Part shown: positions 37,123 to 44,627 of the stretch, in pieces
Position numbering within the stretch: position 1 is the first letter of the stretch
Layout of the letters: each line of letters starts with the position of its first letter
Assembly (NCBI RefSeq): GCF_900659615.1
Contig: NZ_CAACUY010000017.1
Coordinates: 1 to 64,000 of the forward strand
Origin: Actinomadura fibrosa
GTDB taxonomy: Bacteria; Actinomycetota; Actinomycetes; Streptosporangiales; Streptosporangiaceae
Length of the DNA stretch: 64,000 nucleotides
Reading direction: 5' to 3'
Notes under the pieces: generated by a model
Database searches by the model: none
Told to the model about the DNA's origin: nothing
What the model saw: only the letters and a program-made list of their open reading frames with translations
Position numbers and translations under genes: made by a program

Positions 37123-38349
37123 ATGACGCAGCGGATCGGAGACGCCGGGACGGTGCTCGGCGGGGAGGACGTCCGGGCGTTCGTCGCCGCCCGGCTGGCC
37201 GCCGAGGACCTCGACGGCCGGAGCGTCTGCGTGATCGTGCCCGACGCGACCCGGACCTGCCCGCTGCCGCTGCTCCTGTCGGCGGTGCACGGGGCGCTGC
37301 ACGGCCGCGTCACCCGGCTGACCGTGCTGGTCGCGCTGGGCACGCACGCCCCCATGAGCGACGCCGAGCTGGCGGCCCACGCTCCGGCCCTGCCGGGCAT
37401 GACCGTGCTGAACCACGCCTGGTGGGAGCCGTCCACGTTCGTCTCGGTCGGGACGATCGGCGCGGACCGGGTGGCCGAGCTGTCGGGCGGGCTCCTGCGC
37501 CAGGACGTGGACGTGCGGCTCAACCGGGCGGTCGCCGAGCACGATGTGGCGCTGGTCGTGGGCCCGGTGTTCCCGCACGAGGTGGTCGGGTTCTCCGGCG
37601 GCAACAAGTACTTCTTCCCCGGTGTCGCCGGGACCGAGATCATCGACCTGTCGCACTGGCTCGGCGCGCTCATCACCAGCGCGGAGATCATCGGGACGCG
37701 CGGCACCACCCCGGTCCGGGCGCTCATCGACGAGGCGGCCGCCCTCGTCCCCGCGCGGCGGCTGGCGTTGTGCGTGGTGGTCCGCTCCGGCTCCGACGAG
37801 CTGCACGCGATGGCCTTCGGGACGCCGGAGGAGGCCTGGGCCGAGGCGGCCGAGGTCTCGGCCGCCGCCCATGTGCGCTACCTGGACGCGCCGGTCGAGC
37901 GGGTCGTGTCGGTGATCCCCGAGAAGTACGGCGACATGTGGACGGCCGCCAAGGGCTTCTACAAGGTGGAGCCCGTCGTCGCCGACGGCGGCGAGGTGGT
38001 CCTCTACGCGCCGCACGTCACGACCATCTCCGCGACCCATCCGGAGATCGAGCGGGTCGGCTACCACTGCCGCGACTACTTCACCCGGCAGTGGGACCGC
38101 TTCAAGCACCTGCACTGGAGCGTCCTGGCCCACTCCACGCACCTGCGCGGAGCGGGCACGTACGATCCCGAGCACGGCGAGCGCTGCCGCGTGACGGTCA
38201 CGCTGGCGACGGGTATCCCCGAGGATGTCGTCCGCCGGGCCAACCTGGAGTACCTCGATCCGGCCGGAGTCGACCTCGACGTGCTCGCCGCCGACCCCGG
38301 CACCTTCGTCGTCCCGCAGGCCGGCGAGGTCCTGTTCCGGCTCCGCTGA
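37123..38349 (+). CDS. larA: Nickel-pincer racemase/epimerase (LarA homologue)
   Basis: A 408-residue LarA-superfamily enzyme that carries a nickel-pincer nucleotide and epimerises alpha-hydroxy acids by hydride transfer. The residues that hold the cofactor and catalyse the reaction are present: His75 (GTH), His152 (FPHEVVGF), Lys162 (SGGNKYFFPG) and His178 (SHW). The last three have the same spacing as His174, Lys184 and His200 of lactate racemase. It overlaps larC (TGATG). Context with uxaC/uxuB suggests a sugar acid rather than lactate: D-mannonate to D-gluconate is my proposal, since nickel-pincer D-gluconate 2-epimerases are known in the superfamily. Confidence 0.92.
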   Translation: MTQRIGDAGTVLGGEDVRAFVAARLAAEDLDGRSVCVIVPDATRTCPLPLLLSAVHGALHGRVTRLTVLVALGTHAPMSDAELAAHAPALPGMTVLNHAWWEPSTFVSVGTIGADRVAELSGGLLRQDVDVRLNRAVAEHDVALVVGPVFPHEVVGFSGGNKYFFPGVAGTEIIDLSHWLGALITSAEIIGTRGTTPVRALIDEAAALVPARRLALCVVVRSGSDELHAMAFGTPEEAWAEAAEVSAAAHVRYLDAPVERVVSVIPEKYGDMWTAAKGFYKVEPVVADGGEVVLYAPHVTTISATHPEIERVGYHCRDYFTRQWDRFKHLHWSVLAHSTHLRGAGTYDPEHGERCRVTVTLATGIPEDVVRRANLEYLDPAGVDLDVLAADPGTFVVPQAGEVLFRLR

Positions 38350-39569
38350 TGCGCGCCGCGTGGATCGACGCGTCCTGCGGCGTCGCCGGCGACATGCTCC
38401 TCGCCGCGCTCCTCGACGCCGGCGCCGGGCTCCCGGCCGTCCGCGCGGCGGTGGACGCGGTCGTTCCCGGCGAGGTAAGGCTGATTCCCGAGCAGGTGCG
38501 GCGCGCCGGGATGCGCGCGACGCTGGTCCGGGTGGTCCCCGAGCGCCGTGACCACGCGCACCGGACGTGGCGCGACGTGAAGGCGCTGCTCGCCGCGGCG
38601 GCGCTGCCCGGACCGGTGCGCGAGAGCGCCGTCGCGGTTTTCGCCCGCCTCGCCCAGGCCGAGGCACGCGTCCACGACACCGATGTGCAGGACGTCCACT
38701 TCCACGAGGTCGGCGCATGGGACTCGATCGCCGATATCGTCGGCGTCTGCGCGGCGCTGCACGATCTGGGCGCGACGGACGTGTCCGCCGGTCCGGTGGC
38801 GGTCGGATCGGGACGGGTCGCCACCGCGCACGGTCGGCTCCCGGTGCCCGTGCCCGCCGTGGCGGAGCTCGCGGCCGGATGGGACATCTTCGCGGGCGGC
38901 GAAGGCGAGTCGGCCACCCCGACCGGCATGGCGCTGGTGACCGTCCTCGCCGGGCGGTGCTCCCCGCTGCCCGCCATGCGCCTCCACACCACCGGCGTCG
39001 GCGCGGGCAGCCGCGACACCCCGGGCAGGCCGAACGTCGTCCGCGTGCTCCTCGGCACTCCCACGGCGGAACCGGGCACCGCCGAGGCCGTGGTGCTGGA
39101 GGCCAACATCGACGACCTGGACCCGCGTGCCTGGCCGGGCGTTCTGTCCGCGCTCCTGGAGGCGGGAGCGTCCGACGCCTGGCTCGTGCCGATCCTGATG
39201 AAGAAGGGCCGCCCCGCGCACACCCTGTGCGTGCTGTCGCCGCCCGGACGGGCCGATGCGCTGCGTGCGGCGATGTTCCGCCTGACCAGCACCTTGGGCG
39301 TCCGCGAGCATCCGGCCCGCAAGACCGCGCTGGAGCGGGGCTGGGCCCACACCGACGTCCTCGGCGCCCGCCTGCCGATCAAGATCGGCCATCTGGACGG
39401 CGCGATCGTCCAGGCCACCCCGGAGTTCGAGCACGCCGCGCGGCTGGCGGCCCGCCACGACCTGCCCGTACGGGCGGTGCTGGACGCCGCGGTCGCGGCG
39501 GCGCACGCGGCGGGCCTGGCGCACGGCGCCCCGGCACCTCCGGACCTGGCGACGGACCCGCCCGCCTGA
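38349..39569 (+). CDS. larC: Nickel insertion protein for the pincer cofactor (LarC)
   Basis: A 406-residue LarC, the CTP-dependent cyclometallase that inserts nickel into the pincer nucleotide. Family motifs: IDASCGVAGDMLLAALLDAG, HFHEVGAWDSIADIVG, ESATPTGMAL, ANIDDLDPRAWPGVLSALLE, MKKGRPAH. In Lactiplantibacillus the protein is made as LarC1/LarC2 by a programmed frameshift, but here it is one uninterrupted frame. The start overlaps the larA stop, so the two are translated together. It ends only 19 bp before the convergent larB end. Confidence 0.93.
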   Translation: MRAAWIDASCGVAGDMLLAALLDAGAGLPAVRAAVDAVVPGEVRLIPEQVRRAGMRATLVRVVPERRDHAHRTWRDVKALLAAAALPGPVRESAVAVFARLAQAEARVHDTDVQDVHFHEVGAWDSIADIVGVCAALHDLGATDVSAGPVAVGSGRVATAHGRLPVPVPAVAELAAGWDIFAGGEGESATPTGMALVTVLAGRCSPLPAMRLHTTGVGAGSRDTPGRPNVVRVLLGTPTAEPGTAEAVVLEANIDDLDPRAWPGVLSALLEAGASDAWLVPILMKKGRPAHTLCVLSPPGRADALRAAMFRLTSTLGVREHPARKTALERGWAHTDVLGARLPIKIGHLDGAIVQATPEFEHAARLAARHDLPVRAVLDAAVAAAHAAGLAHGAPAPPDLATDPPA

Positions 39570-39588
39570 CCCGCCCGCGCCGACCGGG

Positions 39589-40260
39589 TCAGGGCGCGGC
39601 GATCTGGGCGGCGAGGTGGCCCGCGCCGTAGCCGTTGTCGATGTTGACGACGGCCACGCCGGGCGCGCAGGCGTTCAGCATCGACAGCAGCGGCGCCAGG
39701 CCGCCGAAGGCCGCGCCGTACCCGACGGACGTGGGAAGGGCCACCACCGGAGCCGGGATCAGCCCCGCCACCACGCTCGGCAGCGCCCCGTCCATCCCCG
39801 CGGCGACCACCACGGCGCGGGCGGCGCGCAGCGGTTCCAGCACGCCGAGCACCCGGTGCAGCCCGGCCACGCCGACGTCCGCGAACAGCTCGCACGGGCG
39901 GCCCAGGTAGCGGGCGGTGAGCTCGGCCTCCCGGGCCACCGGCAGGTCGGACGTGCCCGCGGCCAGCACGACTACCCGGCCTCCGGAGGGCTCGGGCGGG
40001 GCGGGCGGCCAGGCCAGCAGCCGCGCGTCCGGCTCGCTGCGGGCCCCGGGCAGCTCCTCCAGGATCACCCGGGCGTGCTCGGGACCGGCTCGGGTGAACA
40101 GCGCCACCGCGTCGCCGCGTTCGCGCAGCGCGGCGGCGATCGCCCGCACCTGGCCGGCCGTCTTCCCCTCGCAGTAGACCGCCTCCGGATATCCGCGGCG
40201 CGCCACCCGATCATGATCCAGGCGTGCGAAGACGTCGGGCGGACGCCACCGCTCATCCAC
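39589..40260 (-). CDS. larB: Pincer cofactor carboxylase/hydrolase (LarB)
   Basis: A 223-residue LarB, related to AIR carboxylase PurE, which carboxylates and hydrolyses nicotinate adenine dinucleotide as the first step of pincer nucleotide synthesis. Motifs: RRGYPEAVYCEGKTAGQV, AGTSDLPVAREAELTARYLG, VVAAGMDGALPSVVAGL, PTSVGYGAAFGGLAPLLSMLNACAPGV. The GTG at 40260 overlaps the end of larE by 8 bp, so the two form one operon. Confidence 0.93.
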   Translation of the reverse strand: MDERWRPPDVFARLDHDRVARRGYPEAVYCEGKTAGQVRAIAAALRERGDAVALFTRAGPEHARVILEELPGARSEPDARLLAWPPAPPEPSGGRVVVLAAGTSDLPVAREAELTARYLGRPCELFADVGVAGLHRVLGVLEPLRAARAVVVAAGMDGALPSVVAGLIPAPVVALPTSVGYGAAFGGLAPLLSMLNACAPGVAVVNIDNGYGAGHLAAQIAAP

Positions 40261-41098
40261 GCCGGACCTCCACCAGCGGCAGGGTGAAGGCGCCCGACTG
40301 GACGCCGGCCAGATCGACGGCGACCATGCGGAAGCCCGCGCCACGCACCGCGTCCAGGACCTCCTCGCGCGACTCCCCGGCCAGCCGCGCGATCTGCGAG
40401 ACCGGCACCTCGATCCTGGCGATCTCGCCGTGGTGCCGGACCCTGCACTCCTCGAAGCCCAGCTCCCGCAAGGCGTGCTCAGCCCGCTCCACCTGCGCCA
40501 GTTTGCGCGGAGTCACCTCGGAGAAGTGCGGGACGCGCGAGGCCAGGCACGGGGCGGCGGGCTTGTCGGCGCAGGGGAGGCCGAGCGCCGCCGCGATCCG
40601 GCGCACCGCCGCCTTGTCCAGCCCGGCGTCGGCCAGCGGGCGCAGCACCCCGTGCTCCACGGCCGCCCTGGCGCCCGGACGGTCGGGACGCTGGACGTCG
40701 TCGGCGTTCTCTCCATAGGCGACCGCGGTGATGCCGTGCGCCGCCGCGACCTCGGTGGAGATGCGCACGAACAGCTCGTTCTTGCAGTGGTAGCAGCGGT
40801 CGGGGCCGTTGGCGCGGTAGGCGGGCAGTTCCCCCTCGTAGGTGGCGACCTCGATCAGCCGGGCACCGATGTGCGCGGCGACACGATGGGCCCCCACCCG
40901 CTCGTCCTCGGCCAGGCTGGGCGAGACGCCCAGCACCGCGATCACTCGGCCGGGGCCCAACGTGCGCACCGCCAGCGCCAGCAGCACCGAGGAGTCGACG
41001 CCGCCGGAGAAGGCCACGGCCAGCCGTCCGGGCGTGCGCAGCGATGCGCCGACACGGTCGGCCGTCTCGGCGTCTTCGCCGGTCAGAGGCGCAAGCAT
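40253..41098 (-). CDS. larE: Pincer cofactor sulfur insertase (LarE)
   Basis: A 281-residue PP-loop ATPase that adds the two sulfur atoms to the pincer cofactor. The PP-loop SGGVDSS is at residues 31-37; RCYHCKNELF and PCLASRVPHF hold three conserved cysteines. LarE enzymes either sacrifice a cysteine sulfur or use a cysteine-bound iron-sulfur cluster, and several cysteines here leave the cluster type open. GGGAG lies 6 nt before the ATG. It is first in the larE-larB operon, divergent from the LacI regulator with an operator between. Confidence 0.92.
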   Translation of the reverse strand: MLAPLTGEDAETADRVGASLRTPGRLAVAFSGGVDSSVLLALAVRTLGPGRVIAVLGVSPSLAEDERVGAHRVAAHIGARLIEVATYEGELPAYRANGPDRCYHCKNELFVRISTEVAAAHGITAVAYGENADDVQRPDRPGARAAVEHGVLRPLADAGLDKAAVRRIAAALGLPCADKPAAPCLASRVPHFSEVTPRKLAQVERAEHALRELGFEECRVRHHGEIARIEVPVSQIARLAGESREEVLDAVRGAGFRMVAVDLAGVQSGAFTLPLVEVRRG

Positions 41099-41255
41099 GG
41101 TGTACTCCCACTCCGCCGGCCCGGGCGCCGGCACGACGTCCTCGGTCTCCCGCGGCGACGAGCCGCGCCATGCCGGACTCCTTACCCAGGACCGCACGCG
41201 CGAGCGACCCCCGCTTCTCCCGGACCACTCCAACCAACCGCCCGGTCCCGACCGG

Positions 41256-41271
41256 CGGCAAGCGGTTGCCA
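41256..41271. promoter_or_regulatory. LacI-type operator, larE/lacI promoter
   Basis: GGCAA-GCGG-TTGCC with flanking A and TGTTGCCGC, matching the site between uxaC and larA at nearly every position. It lies 60 bp before the LacI start, fitting autoregulation and control of larEB. Confidence 0.82.
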
Positions 41272-41330
41272 TCTGTTGCCGCCGAGCGCCTTACCCTGAT
41301 GGCGGACCGGACGAGGGCGGGGGAGGGCGC

Positions 41331-42407
41331 GTGGCCGATCGGAAGCGCGAACCGGCCGCCCGGGACGTCCCGTCCAGGCCGCCGACGATCTACGACGTCG
41401 CCGCGGCGGCCGGGGTCGCCGCCTCGACCGTCTCCCGGGCCTTCTCCCGGCCAGGCCGGGTCAACGCCGCGACCGCCGAGCGGATCCGGCAGGTCGCCGC
41501 GGACCTCGGCTACCGGATGAACCCGCTGGCCTCGGCGCTGCCGACGGGCCGCACGTCGCTGCTCGCGCTGGTGGTGTCGGACGTGACGAACCCGGTCTAC
41601 GCCGAGATCATCCGGGGCGCGGAGGCCGCCGCGGCCGAGGCGGGCCTCGTCGTGCTGCTCCTCGACGCCCACGAGAGCGACCGGCGCGAGCGCGACGGCC
41701 TGGAGCGGGCACTGCCGATCGTCGAGGGCGTCATCCTGGCCGGGACCCGCATGTCGGACTCGGCGATCCGCATGACGGCCAAGCAGCGTCCCACGGTGGT
41801 GCTGAACCGGCAGGTCGCGGACGTGCCGAGCCTCGTCCAGGACAACGCGCTCGGCATGCGCCTCGTCGTCCGGCACCTCGCCGAGCACGACCACCGCGCC
41901 CTCACCTACGTGGCCGGACCGGAGGCCTCGTGGGCGGACGGCATGCGCTGGCGCCGCCTCCGCGAGGCGGCCGCCGAAGCCGGACTACGGGTCCAGCGCA
42001 CCGGCCCCTTCCCTCCCACCATCGCGGGCGGGCAGGAGGCGGCGACCGCCCTCGGCCCCGAACCGCCGACCGCCGTCGTGGCCTACAACGACCAGGTCGC
42101 CATCGGCCTCATGCTCGCCCTCCAGGCCGCCGGGCACAGCGTGCCCGAGGAGATCAGCGTGGTCGGCCACGACAACATCCTCCCCGCCCAGCTCGTCACT
42201 CCCCGCCTGACCACCGTCGCCGCTCCGCTGCGCGTCCAGGGGCGTGACGCGGTCAACGCCGTCGTCGCGGCGCGTGCCGGCGCCCCTTCGCGCACCGGAC
42301 CGGGCGTCCCGCTGCCGGTCAGGCTCGTGGTCCGCGACTCCACCGCCCGCCGCCGCCATCCCCTGTCGGCGAGGCCCGCGCGCACGGCGACGACGGATGC
42401 CAGATGA
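41331..42407 (+). CDS. LacI-family regulator of the uronate/nickel-pincer locus
   Basis: A 358-residue LacI protein. The helix-turn-helix is preceded by a ~20-residue tail (PPTIYDVAAAAGVAASTVSRAF, hinge MNPLASALPTGRT). The sensor domain shows LVVSDVTNPVYAEIIRGAE and VVGHDNILPAQLVTPRLTTV. The GTG has GGAGGG close upstream. Two identical-type operators in both divergent promoters of the region make this the likely regulator of uxaC-uxuB, larA-larC, larE-larB and itself. The inducer is probably a hexuronate or aldonate. Confidence 0.92.
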   Translation: MADRKREPAARDVPSRPPTIYDVAAAAGVAASTVSRAFSRPGRVNAATAERIRQVAADLGYRMNPLASALPTGRTSLLALVVSDVTNPVYAEIIRGAEAAAAEAGLVVLLLDAHESDRRERDGLERALPIVEGVILAGTRMSDSAIRMTAKQRPTVVLNRQVADVPSLVQDNALGMRLVVRHLAEHDHRALTYVAGPEASWADGMRWRRLREAAAEAGLRVQRTGPFPPTIAGGQEAATALGPEPPTAVVAYNDQVAIGLMLALQAAGHSVPEEISVVGHDNILPAQLVTPRLTTVAAPLRVQGRDAVNAVVAARAGAPSRTGPGVPLPVRLVVRDSTARRRHPLSARPARTATTDAR

Positions 42408-42437
42408 TCACCGTGACCCGTCTCGTGGGCGCCGCGC

Positions 42438-42671
42438 TCAGGACTCCGGCGGGAAGAGCGGTTCGCCGGTCTCGGCGTCGCTGATGGCGATCGCCTCGAC
42501 CGGGCACGATTCGGCGGCCTCCATGACCTCGTCCGACCCGGCCGTCGTCTCGGCCCGGGCATGGCTCTGCCCGGTCTCGTCCAGCTCGAACTGGGCGGGT
42601 GCGGAAGCGGCGCACAGGCCCGTGCGGGCGCAGACGCGCCGGTCGACGCTGACGTTCCAGCGGCCGCTCAT
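42438..42671 (-). CDS. [3Fe-4S] ferredoxin, P450 partner
   Basis: A 77-residue ferredoxin. Cys14, Cys20 and Cys56 (CARTGLC ... SCPVEAI) with the CP motif and no fourth ligand at the usual place indicate a [3Fe-4S] cluster, as in actinomycete P450 redox partners. Its ATG overlaps the P450 stop (ATGA), so it is translated with the P450 and should pass electrons to it. A separate ferredoxin reductase is not present nearby. Confidence 0.93.
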   Translation of the reverse strand: MSGRWNVSVDRRVCARTGLCAASAPAQFELDETGQSHARAETTAGSDEVMEAAESCPVEAIAISDAETGEPLFPPES

Positions 42672-43870
42672 CGGCGCGTCCCCTCGACGACCAGGGGCAG
42701 GGTCTTCCAGCCGCGGACGGTCGAGGTCTGCGCGAGCTCGGCGGCGTTCCAGTCCACGTCCCAGTCGGTGAACCGCTTGAGGATCTCCTCCGCCGCCACG
42801 CGGCCCTCCAGCCTGGCCAGCGCCGCCCCGAGGCAGTAGTGGGCGCCGACCCCGAAGGTCATGTGCTGGGTGACGCGGTGGATATCGAACCGGTCGGGGT
42901 CGGGGAAGCGCCGGGGGTCGCGGTTGGCCGCGGCCTGCACGAAGAGGATGGCGCTGCCCGCCGGGACGGTCCGGCCGTGGAACTCGGCGTCCTGGACGAC
43001 GTAGCGCGCGGTGAACGGGCCGGTCGGCTCGAACCGCAGGATCTCCTCGATGGCACCGGGGATGAGCGACGGATCGGCTGCCAGCTGGCGGCGCTGCTCG
43101 GGATAGCGGGCCATGAGCGCGCCGAACCAGCCGATCAGGCGTCCGGTCGTCTCGTTCCCCGCACCGGCGACCACCGTGCAGTAGGTGAGCACCTCCTCGT
43201 CGGTGAGCGTGCGCCGGACGCCGTTCTCGTCCTCGAACTCGGCGTTCATGAGCTCGGTCATGAGGTCGTCGGACGGATGCTCCTTGCGCCACTGGATGTA
43301 GTCGCGGAACTGCTCGGCGCCGAAGTCCTCCTTCTCGCGCACCTCCATCCTGCCGCGCCCTTCGGTGCTCAGCGCGGAGTCGGTCCGGTCGCGGAAGGCG
43401 GGCTGGTCGGCCTCGGGGATGCCGAGGAGCATCCCGATCACGCGCATCGGCATCTCGGCGCCGACGGCCTCGACGAGGTCGAACCGGTCGGCGCCGGTCA
43501 CCGGTTCCAGCGCCCGCCGGCAGAAGGCGCGCACCTGGGGTTCGAGGGTGGCGATCCGGCGCGGGGTGAAGACGCGGGCGAGCAGGCGGCGGTGGACGTC
43601 GTGGACCGGCGGGTCCTCGAAGATGAGCGTGCCCGGGGGAAGCTCGACACCCGACTGGATCAGTTCGAGGATGTCGCCGCGCGCGGACGAGAAGGTCCGC
43701 CAGTCGGCCAGGCCGCGCTGGACGTGGGCGAAACGGGTCACCGCGTAGAAGTCGTACCGCTCGTTGCGGTAGACCGGCGACTCCTCGCGCATCCGGTTGA
43801 ACAGGGGATAGGGGTCGACCACGAAGGAATGGTCGTAGGGGTCCCAGTACAGCTCATCGGCAGCGTTCAC
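42668..43870 (-). CDS. Cytochrome P450
   Basis: A 400-residue bacterial class I P450. I-helix AGAGNETTGRL with the oxygen-activating acid/threonine region, ExxR in EEILRFEP, and heme-binding FGVGAHYCLGAALARLEG with the Cys ligand near residue 346. The GTG at 43870 has AGGAGG 8 nt upstream, better than the GTG at 43879. Its operon includes the ferredoxin. Divergent TetR with two operator boxes suggests induction by the substrate, which may belong to the same pathway as the SDR and propeller protein near 31 kb that share the motif. Confidence 0.94.
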   Translation of the reverse strand: MNAADELYWDPYDHSFVVDPYPLFNRMREESPVYRNERYDFYAVTRFAHVQRGLADWRTFSSARGDILELIQSGVELPPGTLIFEDPPVHDVHRRLLARVFTPRRIATLEPQVRAFCRRALEPVTGADRFDLVEAVGAEMPMRVIGMLLGIPEADQPAFRDRTDSALSTEGRGRMEVREKEDFGAEQFRDYIQWRKEHPSDDLMTELMNAEFEDENGVRRTLTDEEVLTYCTVVAGAGNETTGRLIGWFGALMARYPEQRRQLAADPSLIPGAIEEILRFEPTGPFTARYVVQDAEFHGRTVPAGSAILFVQAAANRDPRRFPDPDRFDIHRVTQHMTFGVGAHYCLGAALARLEGRVAAEEILKRFTDWDVDWNAAELAQTSTVRGWKTLPLVVEGTRR

Positions 43871-43928
43871 GCACGACACCTCCTGCGACGGACGGCCTCG
43901 TCACGGACGGGCCTCGCCCGGGTGGACG

Positions 43929-43962
43929 TTTAACGACTGTTCAAATGCTGAACAAGTGTTTA
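43929..43962. promoter_or_regulatory. Double TetR-type operator (shared motif, sites C1 and C2)
   Basis: TTTAAC-N4-GTTCAA (43929-43944) and TGAACA-AG-TGTTTA (43949-43962) have centres 19 bp apart, in the gap between the P450 and TetR genes. C1 is nearly the reverse complement of the site at 32009; C2 matches the one at 30455. Confidence 0.8.
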
Positions 43963-44000
43963 ACATCGCTCCGGGGAGGCCGTCAAGGGAGGATGGGGGC

Positions 44001-44594
44001 ATGACATCGCCCGGCCGCAAGGCCACCGGGAGCGCCGAGACCCGCCGCCGCCTGCTCGACATCGCCGAACGGCTGATGCTCGACGAGGGGTACGCCGCCG
44101 TCGGGATCCGGCGGGTGGCGCGCGAGGCCGGCGTCACGCCGCCGCTGGTCCTCTACTACTTCACGACCCTGGACGAGCTGTACCTGGCCGTTCTGCGCCG
44201 GGGCGCCGACGAGGAGATCAGGCGGCAGCGCCGCGCCCTCGCATCCCCGAACCCCCTGCGCGCCCTCTGGAAACTCGGCAACCGCCCCCGCGCCGCCCTG
44301 ATCACCGAGGAGTTCATGGCGCTGAGCAACCACCGCAAGTCGATCCGGGCGGAGATCGCCGCCCAGGCCGAGCGCTACCGGCGGGCGCAGCTCGACTCCC
44401 TCGCCGAGGCGGCCACGGAAGGACGCATCGACCTCCGCGGCCTCTCGCCCATGGCCGTCGTCGTCCTGACCACGATGCTCTCTCGCGTGCTGGTGATGGA
44501 GAAGGCCATGGGGCTGACCGTCGGCCACGCGGAGACCGGCGAGCTGGTCGAGCAGATCCTCCGCCGTTTCGACGACCCTGCTGACGACGCCTGA
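44001..44594 (+). CDS. TetR-family regulator of the P450 operon
   Basis: A 197-residue TetR protein (RRRLLDIAERLMLDEGYAAVG, VTPPLVLYYFTTLDELYLAVL). It is a close paralogue of the regulator at 31388-31972, with the same recognition-helix region, explaining the near-identical operators. GGAGG lies 8 nt before the ATG. It is divergent from the P450-ferredoxin operon and likely represses it. Confidence 0.92.
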   Translation: MTSPGRKATGSAETRRRLLDIAERLMLDEGYAAVGIRRVAREAGVTPPLVLYYFTTLDELYLAVLRRGADEEIRRQRRALASPNPLRALWKLGNRPRAALITEEFMALSNHRKSIRAEIAAQAERYRRAQLDSLAEAATEGRIDLRGLSPMAVVVLTTMLSRVLVMEKAMGLTVGHAETGELVEQILRRFDDPADDA

Positions 44595-44627
44595 ACCGAC
44601 CGGGTCGTCGGGTGCGCGGCGGGGCGT

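Noticed and set aside
37123..38349. Calling larA a lactate racemase outright
   Set aside because: The fold and cofactor residues are shared by epimerases of many hydroxy acids; the uronate context argues against lactate as the natural substrate.
36165..39569. A 1134-codon open frame covering uxaC antisense, larA in another frame and larC
   Set aside because: Only the last 407 codons (larC) show family motifs. The rest is a shadow of uxaC and larA produced by GC-rich codon use.
40253..41098. Reading the LarE gene as a general ExsB/queuosine-type PP-loop enzyme
   Set aside because: Cysteine motifs (CYHCK, CLASR) and the overlap with larB specifically indicate LarE.
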